From the NCBI GenBank assembly GCA_037893245.1, contig JBAIAA010000238.1:1674001-1738000 (forward strand): 64,000 bases of DNA, given 5' to 3'. The DNA comes from Crossaster papposus. Lineage: Eukaryota; Echinodermata; Asteroidea; Velatida; Solasteridae. Made by a program: the position numbers and the translations under genes. The notes below the pieces were generated by a model. The model saw only the letters and a program-made list of their open reading frames with translations, had not been told where the DNA came from and made no database searches. Shown here piece after piece: positions 40,350 to 52,400 of this stretch (positions within the stretch are counted from its first letter, which is position 1; each line of letters begins with the position of its first letter).

Positions 40350-43300
40350 TCATGATTTTGGTTCGTAATGCCTGTATCTCATGTGTTTCGTCTGCAGACT
40401 TAGTAGTTCCCTGACTTGCTCGGTAACGTCAAGCTGCAAGGTCACTTCTTGGAATACTTGGCTCACAGATTCCTGCAAAGGAAAATCAATGTTCTTGTTT
40501 GTATGAATTAAAAATAGTTATTTGTGCGAGGTTCGGGCAACACGAGATGGAACTGGGCAGAGGTTCAAATCATTAACAAAGAGAATACAATGCTCATTAA
40601 AATACTTGTTGTGGTGCTTCAATCCGACATTTTGTTAATAACTTATGCCTGTTTAAAATTTGCATTTATCAACATGTTGCCAAAGTAAAATGTTAACCAG
40701 TTTGTGCCGGAGGACATCTATGCACGCAAAGTTTTCCCTAGATTCAAAACAGATGACGCATAAACACGCCACGGGCAAGGCCGGAAATCTCTGTCAGCAG
40801 CGAGCAGGGCTGGAAATGCGTGGGTGTGCTTCCCGGCACTATCGGCCTGAACCCGCTTCGGATCAAGTTTCGTTAAAAATAATCCCGGTGCGAACTGGTT
40901 AACAAAGAGGCCTTAGAGTTTTGCACGTCATAAGAAAAAAGGCCAATTTCTTTTACAAAAAAAACGCTTTTATTCCACTGTTTCCTTACTATTTCATAAC
41001 AAATATTACAAATAGAAATCAGAAAATTGACTTTTTTGAATTTTCTTTTCAAATGATGTATCATTTACATATGTAACCCCACCCTATCTCCCCTGGGGGA
41101 AGGATAGTGATACAACCCTGACAACCTAATTATGTGATAAACAGCTTTGAAGTTCAGAAAAGCGTATTATTTCTAAACACAATTGTTTCTCAAAATCGAA
41201 GAAAAAAAACACACTTCTGGGTGACGAACAAATATTACAAATAGAAATCAGAAAATTGACTTTTTTGAATTTTCTTTTCACTGTGGCCTGTGCCAAGTTT
41301 CGTCTAATTTTGCAAGAACGCCTCGCATTTAATTAAAATGCATTACATCAATACCGATGGACAATCACCTCTTCATAGCCAAGTTTCTTGAATAGAGACA
41401 AACTGGGCTGATTCTTGAGCCCAATCTTTGCAACAAAACGGCCGACCTGGAGTTTGGTCACTCCTGAAGAAAAATAGATTTTGGTATTAGGGACAATATA
41501 AAATTATCAATGTTAAAAAAAGAAAAATGTTTTGACACACCCACCCCAAATTTCAATCTTAAAATTATATGTGACCTGAGCGTAAAGTAGTAAAAATTGC
41601 TTCGCCTCCGAATTCCGGTTCACTGAGAAGCAAATAGAAATTAAAGCAAATGGAAAAAGTCGAACTTTTGGGTTCATATCAATCGATTGAATGTTTCTGA
41701 AGCAAAACAGGCATCAAAATATGGCTGGAGATCTCGCATTTGGGAATCTAAGGCCGTGTCCGAAACGAGTGTCTAGAGCTACGGTCTACGTCTACAGCTA
41801 CAGCTACGTCTACGTAGGCGCTATAGGCAAATGGAATTCGGACGTGGCTACGTTAGAGCCTACGGCTAGTTATTGCGCCCCCAAGCGATGCTTGAATTAG
41901 TGTTTGCAAAATTACGATGTAAGAATTTACAACAATTATCATCTGCTAGATTTTACGCAATGTTTGTTTACTCTGGTCGAAATACCTGATGATATTGACG
42001 CATTTGTCGATCTGTTAGTTTCAATTCAATGCACTATCATTAAAAAATAAACGAAAATTTGTTCCAAAATTAACGTTAGTGCTGCCGCCATTTTGTTTTG
42101 CCCGAGCTAGACAACTTCTTTTACGGCTAGATTTTTGTGACGTTGTAGCTGTAGCCGTAGCTGTAGCTCTAGACGGCATTTCGGACAGCGCTACAAAATG
42201 GCCGACGCAGACAATAGCCGTAGCTGTAGCTCTAGACACCCGTTTCGGACACGGCCTAAAATTGCCTTATGCCACAGGCAAAGCCAGGGATTTGAAAAAG
42301 GCCCCAATAAATACCTCGGAGAGTTCACAGCTTCTAATTGGTTGAGACTCGACCACGTGGAGGGCATTATTTTGAAGCAAATTCACCGTTTGTTTCGTTA
42401 AAAAGGTTTATATAAAAGGTAATAATAACATGGCTCCTCACACTGTTATTACCTAATTAATATATTATTTAATATATTACCGTACTGCATCATGAGGATA
42501 AGTGCTTCTTGGCCAATTCCTTTCCTCCTGCAAAATGGTTCTATAAAAGAATTGAACTTGATGAATTAAAAATTTAAGGTACCGGTAGTATATACCAAAT
42601 TACATGTATTAACCCTAACCCCCTAGGCCTTACTTTGGGCTAAAGAACTGCGTACTACAGAATACTACTTAGTATTTTGTAGCATTGGGTCTCTCCGTGA
42701 CTGATGATTGGGTGTGTACTAACAGAGTACAGATACTGCCAACTACAAAATACTAATAGTGGCAATACAGGTCAGTAATACTTACCTGGCAAAAAATGCA
42801 GTAGTCCAGCCTTGACCCAATGTGTCCCAAGTGACAATTTTTGCTGTAGAGTTTAGAACACCTTACACAGCATACATGGGCCATGCACAATCAGCAAGCA
42901 GAGGGACCCAATGCTAAAAAGTACTACGAGTGCAATAAGGGGTGAAGTACCAAATACTAAAAAATACTACAGGCATTGCACACAAGTCAGTGAGAGTACT
43001 GCATACTACTTTTTACTACTAAAAGTAGCATTAGGTAGGGTTAGGGTTAAGAAATATCTTACTTATTTGAAAGTAAATAATGATTGTAGGCATCCAGCAA
43101 AATGATTGCGCTAGATATCCTATAATTGTTTTGAAAAATTTAATTTTATAAACAAAAAAATCAGAACAACATAAGAACCACTGCCCAACGCCGGTTAAAA
43201 ACGAACGTCGCTTTTTTTCCATTTCCTCGGCATACATGATAGTAAAACTTTGAACAGGTCAGTTAAACAATATTTACTATAAAATCTAACCCTCCAACCC

Positions 43301-46300
43301 ACCCATTCGTGATAATTCAAGCAATTACCAACGGTGTGTATCCTACCTTTAAACAAAACACAGGTATTAACAAATCGCCAATTTCATTTTGCAGAAAGCT
43401 TATGATGCAACAAACTTAGCAAGGAAATCTTCTATCTGCAATTTTACCAAATACAATTTGACTTTGTCCTGCTAAATTTGCTAATTGATCCTTCAAATTG
43501 TTACGCTAAGCACCGTTAAATAATTACCTGCAATCATGATTTCTATTTCTGCATATCTGTCATCTGGGTTTACAAAGTATAAGTTGACGTCACCACACAT
43601 ACAATCTAAAAAAAAATAAAAACATATTTATGACCTCCAACGAAACCTGGACAAAGTTGACAATTTTAGATTTTGCTTTTTTCAAATTACATGTATCTAG
43701 GTTCTCAGCTTTAAAATGATTTATCATTTACATATGTACCCCCACCCTATCTTTCCTGGGGGAAAGATTTAGTGATTAAAACCATGACAACCTAATTATG
43801 TGATAAACAGCTTTGAAGTTTAGAAAAGCGTATTATTTCTATACACAATTGTTTCTCAAAATCGACAAAAAAACACATATGTTCAAATTTGGGAAGATTG
43901 TTTTGAACATGTTCAAAGATTTACATCGGCCATGGCGTCCATGGGGATGTCTGAACCTCCTACATTGTATGTACCACCTTTGAATGACCTAGGCAACCAT
44001 TCTGCCTCCTTTGAGCCTCCAACAACGACCTGGCAAATGTTATGGTCGCACAAAGGAGGCACAAAGGAGGCACAAAGGTCGCCATTCCTGTGTAAAGGGG
44101 CTTTAACCTACTTAACACCCGGCTCCATTAAACAATTCTTCATTATTACTTGAACGAAGACAGCACATTACATCAAGCTACTGCAGTGCCATAGTGGCTT
44201 TCAATTGAACGATCCCGGGTTCGAATCCAGCTATGTCCATGGTGGGTTTCCAAATTTAGTTGTTATTGATTAGGGAGGAGAATAAAGCTCCTGACTTAGA
44301 CTAATGAAGGTATACGCCATCATAATTTGCTTCACCCTTGGTAGCCACGTGCAGGACGTGCATCGTAAGATGCCGAATGGCACGTCGCGCTCCATTCGCG
44401 CAAAATAATGAAGAGAAAATACAATAGAGTGACGTCACAGGGGGGTGTTAAAGGTAGGATACACCACATACTAGGGAGCTACACTAGATACACTAGGACG
44501 CCATTCAGAAGTCATAAACATCAGAATGCCGTGTGGCCAGGGATCACACCCAATTTTATGACACAACCTGGGAAGCAACATTGTAGGGATCACTCACTAT
44601 AAAAGAATCCGACTTTTTATTTTATAATACACAATTAAACCACAAGGGAAACTGACTGGGTAAATTTGCATAAATTTCAAAGTGAACAAAGAAATTGTGA
44701 CCTGTCACCACAAAATGAGAGTAAAGTCGCACAATGTAATTCAGAGATATGGCCATCCAAAGTCAAAATATGAAGGGGTGGTCAATTTTGAGATTTTTCG
44801 TAATTTTGAAAGCCCAAGTCCTCCTCTACAAATTCCCATTTTTTGGGTGAGATCAGATGATCGAAAACCTCTTAAATTACGTGATTTTGCATAGTTAGTG
44901 TTTGGAATAAAGTCCATTAGTGGTCTAATTCACATGGTAATTAAATATGCAAATCAGGTCCTCGTAAGTATCCCACGTTTTCAATTTTTTTTGTATGTGT
45001 GGAAAATTTCAAGAAGAAATAATGATAAGAACATAGCCGTTGCTATGCTCAACCGAACTTTACTTGTCCTGTTTTGTAATCTTTCGCGTGTTTTGTTTAA
45101 GATGTTTAAATTAAGTTTTCTCACAAACACGTTTTGTGAAACCCATGACTTTCTAGAGCGCTGTAAAAAGTATTTATCGCAAAGCCCCTAAGTGTTATGT
45201 ATCATTGGAAAGCTCTGTTTCTAAAGAATTTGAAAATACCAATATCTTAATTTTCAATATTTCCGACTTTACTCTCATTTTGTGGTGACAGGTCACAAAT
45301 GGCAAGGTGGGACTCGAACCCGCGACCTCCAGAATACCGAACCGGCGCTCTACCAACTGAGCTACCTTGCCCAATGTTGGCGGTCTCCCAAATTGTCAGT
45401 ATCTTTGTTCAATGAGGATACGACATATTTGTATCTTACAATACACAAATAAACCACAAGAGAAATAGACCAGGGACCAATTTCATAGAGCTGCTAAAGC
45501 ACAACAATTTGCTTAGCACAAAAAAGTTTTGCTCATTAAAAACAGGTTACCAGCCAAAATTCTCCGTGTTTTTCATGCCAAGCAAAAAAACCAGCTGATT
45601 ATCAATCAAAAACAATATAGACCACGTGAAAATTTGATCTGTAACCTTGTTTTTGCCAAGGACACATTTTCATGCTAAGCAAATTTTAGTGCTTAGCAGC
45701 TCTATGAAATTGGCCCTAGATCAATTTTCAATGTTTGCAAGTTAAACATCAAAGGCACATACCTATCTCTTGGTAACCCACATCATTCCATTTCTCCTTC
45801 TGCAGTATGATAAAAGTACATTCTACAAGAAAAGTGACAACAAAAATCAATGTTTTCTTGATTAAAATGGTCATGAAACGAAAAATCGGAGTAACTATAG
45901 AATGCCGGACCACTTAACTACTCTCGGCTTTATTTACCCTAAGACATAGAATGGAGTGGCCTTGTATTCTGTAGTTGTTCCCCAATACCCATAGAATACA
46001 GGGCCACTCCATTATATAAAGCCGAGAGTAGAGGAGTGGCCCTGCATTCTATAGTTGTACCGAAATATCTTCACCACAAGTGCAATAAATTACAATTATC
46101 GGGAACAATATATTTAACCAGTTCGGGCTAATGTTGCGCAAAACCGAATTGAAACCAACCCGACCTGGAAACCGACTTTGAGTTGGGTCTGTTTTTCCAT
46201 CATTTCAGTCGGATCAGGTCGGTTTCGGTTGTCTTTTTGTGATTTTTAGGGGGGGCGGGGGTCGGGTCGGTTAAACTATGTTGTAAAAAAGAAAAAAACT

Positions 46301-48070
46301 AAAAAAACTGTCGGTTCAGGTTGATTTTCCCCTCATTTGTCGGGTCGGGGTTGGAGACTTCAGATCGGTTTCGGTTTTGTGGTCGGTTTGGCCTAGTCAA
46401 TCCAATCCGATGCACATCATTAGTTCATGCCGGGATTATTTTGGACATTGACCGGATATCAGGCGCATGATTGTTTTTTTACAAACCTTGATCTGAGACG
46501 GGTTCAGGGTAGCACACCCTGATATTTCTGGCCTCACTCGCTGCGAGCTGGTCGCCGACGGATATTCCCGGTCAGGCTCATTATGTGTTTATCCATCATT
46601 CGTTTTGAATTCCAAAAAAATATTGTGTATACACGTTCTCCGATGCGAACTGGTGAATTTGCAACTTTCACATCAATTATTTGTACATCATTATCCCAAG
46701 TGCAAAATCAATTCCTAGGCCGTTTTCCAAACCCCAGCTTAGTTTCCGCCTTTGGCTTCGTTCATGCAGTGGTGAAGGAGCTGAAGACAGCTAAGCTGGG
46801 GTTTGGAAAACTGCCCTAATTTTGTTACACTGACTATTTTCATCTAGGTGCCAGCTCTTCTGCATTTCATATTCTTGTTGGAGAGTCAGGGGCTCAGACG
46901 CTGTCAATTGCTGTAACTCTGCCGACTGCATCCAGTCATTGTATCTTAAAGATAGAACATACATTATAAAGGGTGGCTCACCAAAAACGGACAAACATAC
47001 TTCGAATATCTTGACGCCAAAACTATTACTTACAAAAATGTACCTACATTTGTGTTTTACCGAACGTTTGTATGTAAAATCCAGAGGTTTTTCAGGGCAT
47101 TCTAGCAACGTTTTTCTGACGTTAGAAAATGTACCCATAGCAAATGACCAAGCAGAAGTAAGGAGATTTGTGTTCACAAAAGTGGTATTCAGTCAAAAAA
47201 AATTCTTTTTTTACCATAATTTGTAAATATTCAAACGATTCCACCAATAAATTTTAGATTTTTGTGTAAACATAGTTGAACATTCGCATTTCATTCCATT
47301 CGTATTCAAATATTGACATTATTCATGAAAACTAGCTGTGACTTTGATAATGGATGGAAAAGCGGAGTAACTGTAGTGTTCAGTAGATTATTATCTAATA
47401 GGTTATTATGTATACTTTACCCACTATACCCCATAGTAAGGTGTAATAAGGTGTTTGTTTTTTTCAATTTCGCCTTTTTTTCACTCTAGCAAATTGACAA
47501 TAGAATCTACATAATTAGAGTTAAAACAGTACATTTGTTTTAGGTTGTACAAATGTTTTGCAATTATTCTTTGTAAAGTTCATAGGACATCAAGAAAACT
47601 CTACACATTTACGTTCCCACACTGTTATTTTCAAATAATCCAGAAACATTTCCGTAAATAACATGAATAAGAATGTTCATGCAACGTTTATTTTTTGGTT
47701 AGTTGGGATAAAGACCAATATACAGCCGTGTTTGTTATGTTGGACTAGGCCTATACCCTTAAGAGATCTATTTACAGCACTGTTACAGCACCTGACATGT
47801 GGCATCTTTCAACCAAATAGTGTATTCGAAATAGCAGCACTGGTGCATGGTGATATACAAGATGTAGCCTAGGCCTGCACGCGCACATACCGCCACGACC
47901 TTTTGGCTACGTACATGACGTACGTAACGACGACCAAAACACTCTGTTTCAATCTGCCAAGAATAACTAAATTGTAAAACCGATGAAGTGTACCTAATAA
48001 CGTGGTGCTCTTTGTATGGCACCAAAACAGTACGGTCTCCTTCAATCAAAGTGACTTCGTTCAGTCGCAT
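40350..48070 (-). CDS. NAT9: N-acetyltransferase 9 (NAT9), complete
   Basis: Seven minus-strand exons: 48070-47994, 46944-46835, 45822-45763, 43605-43528, 42540-42481, 41463-41369 and 40472-40350. Phases agree at every junction; the total is 603 bases, 200 residues plus TGA, close to the roughly 207 residues of vertebrate NAT9. The protein is a GNAT-fold acetyl-CoA-dependent acetyltransferase. Visible hallmarks are the start MRLNEVTLIEGDRTVLVPY, LTASEPLTLQQEYEMQKSW (exon 2), KCTFIIL (3), GDVNLYF and AEIEIMIAE (4), the acetyl-CoA loop R113-R-K-G116-I-G118 (5), AKIGLKNQPSLSLFKKLGY (6) and VFQEVTLQL (7). NAT9 is described as linked to microtubule stability in flies; its substrate is not fixed by this sequence. 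It is transcribed away from YARS2. Confidence 0.95.
40693..40902. mobile_element. TTAA-ended MITE in NAT9 intron
   Basis: TTAACCAGTTTGTGCCGG to CCGGTGCGAACTGGTTAA, about 210 bp, opposite orientation to the copy at 8,041. In the last NAT9 intron. Confidence 0.9.
41050..41290. repeat. Decayed dispersed repeat (CCCCACCCTATCTCC)
   Basis: TTTACATATGTAACCCCACC and ACAACCTAATTATGTGATAA recur near 43,725-43,805 and 53,225/53,630-53,700. A 60-bp stretch (ACAAATATTACAAATAGAAA onward) is repeated at 40,998 and 41,227. Confidence 0.6.
41751..42257. mobile_element. GTCCGAAAC-family element, third copy
   Basis: AGGCCGTGTCCGAAACGAG to CGTTTCGGACACGGCCT, exact inverted tips, in a NAT9 intron. Confidence 0.92.
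42609..43050. mobile_element. Element with TTAACCCTAACCCC termini, copy 1
   Basis: Starts TTAACCCTAACCCCCTAGG and ends TAGGTAGGGTTAGGGTTAA. Interior full of AGTACT/TACTAC motifs. Nearly identical to 59,338-59,789. It sits against a truncated GGTAGG-family MITE (43,051-43,354). Confidence 0.85.
43051..43354. mobile_element. Truncated MITE, GGTAGGATACACC family
   Basis: Lacks its left tip where the telomere-like-ended element abuts; right tip GGTGTGTATCCTACCTTTAA intact. Confidence 0.8.
44697..45297. mobile_element. MITE, TGTGACCTGTCACCACAAAA termini
   Basis: TGTGACCTGTCACCACAAAA to TTTTGTGGTGACAGGTCACA, extended by TGAGAGTAAAGTCG. In the NAT9 intron between exons 3 and 4. Confidence 0.92.
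45301..45372 (-). repeat. tRNA-like sequence, probably a SINE head
   Basis: The minus strand reads GGCAAGGTAGCTCAGTTGG, a short anticodon-arm-like stem, then TCGCGGGTTCGAGTCCC and CACCTTGCCA; acceptor and T arms pair. Position 33 of the loop would be C rather than the invariant U and the anticodon stem has a mismatch, so a functional tRNA is unlikely. Flanking phrases recur with the SINE pieces at 4.5 and 51.2 kb. Confidence 0.55.
45473..45717. mobile_element. MITE, GGGGCCAATTTCATAGAG family
   Basis: AGGGACCAATTTCATAGAGC to GCTCTATGAAATTGGCCCT in a NAT9 intron. Confidence 0.88.
45917..46031. repeat. Foldback, CTACTCTCGGCTTTAT arms
   Basis: CTACTCTCGGCTTTAT and ATAAAGCCGAGAGTAG flank internal inverted ATAGAATGGAGTGGCC / GGCCACTCCAT copies. 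Confidence 0.8.
46110..46660. repeat. Dispersed repeat mix in NAT9 intron
   Basis: Repeated GGTCGG/CCGACC motifs (46,140-46,400), then a diverged relative of the TTAA MITE (46,427-46,655: GCCGGGATTATTTTGGACATT, GATGCGAACTGG). Confidence 0.55.
46714..46819. mobile_element. Short foldback element, CGTTTTCCAAACCCCAGCTTAG
   Basis: GTTTTCCAAACCCCAGCTTAG and CTAAGCTGGGGTTTGGAAAAC are exact inverted complements. It ends 15 bases from the 3' edge of NAT9 exon 2. Confidence 0.88.
46955..47993. other. NAT9 first intron, unassigned
   Basis: AT-rich; GGTGGCTCACCAAAAACGGA near 46,972 may be a transposon end but no partner was found. No exon supported. Confidence 0.4.
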
Positions 48071-49407
48071 TGTTGCTAGTACTTGTTGTTGTTGTTTTAA
48101 ACGCTAAGACGGATGGAACACGTGCGTTGAATCGGTGTGTTGTGATGGTTGGGTGCCGATGGTTGCACCCCATTATAAACTCTTGGTGGCGTCCTTCAGA
48201 GAAAAATCAACATGGCAGCCTCCATGCGCTCCATGAGACTGAAACTGCCGAAAGGTGTGAATAATGTGAATAACTTTGTGTAAGTTATTATGATAACTTT
48301 GATTTGACGGGAAGAATTTTGTCCATTTTTAATATGATGATTGTAAGGAGTGATTGTGTACGTGTGTAGTGTAGGGGGTTCTGTAGCCGAGATCAGCCAC
48401 ACTCACAGACTCGGAGTGACTGAGATGAGACTAGTGAGAGCATGGAGGAATAAGAAGACTGTGAGAGGCTTTGCGATGACATTTTATATTCTGACAGGTG
48501 ACACTGTGACAGTAGTACTATAATGAATGTAGCCCCATATAAAATGTGGCTTAAATATACTGGACTTCCGTTTAATTTGTGAACCACACGGCGGCCATGT
48601 CATGTGTAAAATGATGGGAAGGTTCCAAAAAGATAAACATGGATGAAGAAAGGGTACAAAAACCACAATTTAGGCTTTTGTTTTCACTCAAAATTCATTC
48701 CCGACAGTGAGTTACTGACTTTGTTAATGTTCAAAAACTTGGTGTCTAATTTGCAAGACGGCACTACTGAAAAAAACCTGTTGCAATAGAATTATACTTT
48801 AGGTTGATAAAGTCATTTTGGAATGATAAAAAAAACCTTGAGTTTCACTCTAATTTGATCAAAACTTGAGCAGGGCCCGTAGATACACAATCGCCGATAT
48901 TTTCGTCTTCGCTGGTGACGTGTTAAATCTGTCGTTCGTTTTTGAATCCCAGAAAAACTTTGCGGGTATACACAGGATACACCATTTGCAGATATCGAAA
49001 GATTTTACTACCGGCAAATTAATAAAAAAGTATCTTATTTATTTGAAAGTAAAAGGATTGCGCTAAATATCCAGTAATTGTTCCGAAAAAATCGAATTAA
49101 AAAGAACAAATTCAAGATCGCCGGACGGCGATCGCGAAAAAAACAAAGACAACAAAAGAACAACTGCCCCACGACGGGTGAAAACAAACACCATTTTTTT
49201 TTGCTTTTTTCAGCATCTATGATTTAAAAACTTCAGACAGGTCAGTAAAACGATATTTACTATAAAATACAACCCCCTAAAATAAAAATCCACCCATTCA
49301 TGATAATGCAAACAATTTTTTTTTTTCAATGGTGTATCCTACCTTTAATACAGTGATGAAATGTATGAACCACGATTTGTTCTGCTTTGTTCTTTATCTG
49401 ACCTAGT
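48071..49407. promoter_or_regulatory. Shared head-to-head region between NAT9 and YARS2
   Basis: The two start codons diverge with 1,337 bases between them. The NAT9-proximal 600 bases are repeat-poor and contain GCGGCCATG and CACGTG motifs; a GGTAGGATACACC-family MITE (48,971-49,348) sits next to YARS2 exon 1. Whether one bidirectional promoter serves both genes is inference. CTTTATCTGACCTAG just before the YARS2 ATG also resembles a splice acceptor, so a 5' UTR exon may lie in this interval. Confidence 0.5.
48971..49348. mobile_element. MITE, GGTAGGATACACC family
   Basis: CAGGATACACCATTTGCAG to AATGGTGTATCCTACCTTTAA with the CGCCGGACGGCGATCGCG palindrome inside. Confidence 0.82.
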
Positions 49408-52400
49408 ATGTTTGTTCATGGGAAGCTGATGTGCAGAGGCAGTAGGCATGTTGTAGCCTCATTGACCAGCCAGTATTTACCACAGAGGAGATGCTACAGC
49501 AGTCAACGCAATATCTTGGCCCTGAGGGAGCGAGGAATCATTCAAAACATCTTCCCAGACACAAGGTGAATGAAATATTGCACTCCTAGTCCTACAAATT
49601 AGGATTTCAGTTGAGAAAATGAGAAAACCGCAATCATTAAAGTTTTATTTTAAAAGTGATTATTTCATGTGTAGTTTTATAAAATATACATTACATATGT
49701 GACCAAGCATCCACGACAAAAAGGCTGTAAAGTTGCCAGAGCTTATTTTGAGAAAAGGACCATACAAATTATTTGAAAAAAACCCAGAAAAAAACGTATT
49801 TTCATATTCAGTGTTACTTGTTGTAGCTAACCATAAATACCAACTATGTCTTGTAATACATCATTTTAAAGCTTATTTCTTGTAGATTTCATTTCTCTAA
49901 ATATCTCAAAATGTCAAGATGGCTACTTTACAGCCCTTTCGTCGTGGACGATCACATACATGTAACCAACAAAATTAACAGGATATGCAGTTTTTCTATA
50001 CGTTTATCAATACATTTTCTTTCAGTGACCTTCCCAATGTGTTGAGTTCTGGCCCACAGTGCATCTACTGCGGCTTCGACCCAACAGCAGACAGTCTTCA
50101 TATTGGTAACCTCCTAGCCATCGTTGCATTGCTACATTGCCAGAGGGCAGGACACAAACCAATTGCTTTGGTAAGCATAGGAGGGGAATGACCCTATTTT
50201 GGTGGAGAAACATAATGAAAGGTAGGATACACCATTGGCGATTGCTTAAATTATCACGACTAGGGGGATTTGGGTGGTTGTGTTTTATAGTATTTTTTTT
50301 AACTCGCCTGTCCGAAGTTTTATGGATGCCGAGAAAAGCAAGAAAAACAGCGTTTGTTTTCAACCGGCGTCGGGCAGTGGTTCTTATGTTGTTCTCTTTT
50401 TTCTTCAAATGATCTGTTGTCCCTTTAACCAGTTTGTGCCGGATGACGTATATAAACGCAAAGTTTTCCCCAAATTCAAAATGGATGACGCATAAAAACG
50501 CCAAGTTCAAGTTCGGAAATGTCTGCCAGCAGCGAGCAAGGCCGGAAATGCATGGGTGTGCTTCCCGGCACTATCGGCCTGAACCCGCTTCGGAACGAGT
50601 TTCGTTAAAAATAATCCCGCCCCTCGGCTCGGTGATGTTAAAATAATCCCGGCGCGAACTGGTTAAACTAGAAGATGGGCACTCGGTAAAGTACAGACCT
50701 CTACCCCAACCGCAAAAATGTCCAATGTTAAACAATTATTCAAAGTTTAACATTTAATCCTCCTTCACCCATAAGCTATCCACTCACCAAGTTTTGTTAA
50801 AATCTCTTCAGTAGTTTTTCTGTAATCCCGCTAACAAACAGACAAACAAATAGACGGACAGGGGTAAATACAGAACCTCTGCCATCAGAGACGGACAGAC
50901 TAAACAGAAAAGTTGCACCGTTTACCCAGTTCGCGCCGGGATTATTTTAACATCACCGAGCCGACGCGCGAGATTATTTTTAACGAAACTCGATCCGAAG
51001 CGGGTTCAGGCCGATGGTACCGGGAAGCACACCCACGCCTTTCCGGCCTTGCTCGCTGCTGACAGACATTTCCGGCCTTGCTCGTGACGTGTGTATGCAT
51101 CATCCGTTTTAAATCTCAGGAAAACTTTTCGTGTGTATATACGTCCTCCGGCGCGAACGGGTTAATAATGCACACAAAAAAGGGAAACTGACTAGGTAAA
51201 TTTGCATACATTTCAAAGTGAACAAAGAAATTAATCATGTTCAGATTGGTGGTGCAACTGCACTGATAGGAGATCCAAGTGGGAAGACAACAGAAAGAGC
51301 ACCCCTGGATTCAACAGTGGTACAGTCCAATGCTGTCTCCATCACAAGTAGCCTACAGAGAATCTTCACAAATCATGAGAGGTACTTTTGGAAAGAGGAT
51401 AGACAGCTTCCAGAAATCAGGTGAGATATTGTTGGTATCCTGTCCACTGTGGCCACCTGTCCGTTGTGGCCATCTGTCCGTTGTGGCCACCTGTCCGTTG
51501 CGGCCACCTGTCTGATGTGGCCACCTTCCTATTTTGGCCACCTTTCCATTTTGACCACCTTTCCATTTTGACCACCTTTCCATTTTGACCGCCTTTCCAT
51601 TTTGACCACCTGTCTATTGCGGCAACCTGTCCATTGTGACAACCTGTCTATTGCGGCTACCTGTCTATTGTGGCCGCCTGTCTGTTGCGGCTGCCTGTCT
51701 GTTCCGGCCACCTGTCTGTTCCGGCCACCTGTCCATTCCGGCCACCTGTCCATTCCGGCCACCTGTCCATTCCGGCCACCTGTCCATGCGGCCACACATG
51801 TTTGTTGTGTGGCCACACCCGTTTTGTTGTGTGGCCACACCCGTTTTGTTGTGTGGCCACACCCGTTTTGTTGTGTGGCCACACCCGTTTTGTTGTGTGG
51901 CCACACCCGTTTTGTTGTGTGGCCACACCCGTTTTGTTGTGTGGCCACACCCGTTTTGTTGTGTGGCCACACCCGTTTTGTTGTGTGGCCACACCCGTTT
52001 TGTTGTGTGGCCACACCCGTCTTGTTGTGTGGCCACACCCGTCTTGTTGTGTGGCCACACCCGTCTTGTTGTGTGGCCACACCCGTCTTGTTGTGTGGCC
52101 ACACCCGTCTTGTTGTGTGGCCACACCCGTCTTGTTGTGTGGCCACACCCGTCTTGTTGTGTGGCCACACCCGTCTTGTTGTGTGGCCACACCCGTCTTG
52201 TTGTGTGGCCACACCCATCTTGTTGTGTGGCCACACCCGTCTTGTTGTGTGGCCACACCCGTTTTGTTGTGTGGCCACACCTGTCTGTTGTTTGGCCACC
52301 TGTCTGTTGTGTGGCGGTTGTGTAGGATTAATTTGACATTGACCAGGCCCAGGCGCGGGATTGTTTTTCACGAACTTCGATCCGAGACTGGTTCAGGCCG

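Noticed and set aside
43932..44153. 73-codon frame beginning ATGGCGTCCATGGGG
   Set aside because: Looks like a start codon context but lies in a NAT9 intron between repeats, with no domain and no splice partner.
45301..45372. Functional tRNA gene on the minus strand
   Set aside because: C at position 33, mismatch in the anticodon stem, and SINE-like flanks.
51800..52290. CRISPR-like regular repeats
   Set aside because: Units are contiguous without unique spacers and the context is an animal intron.
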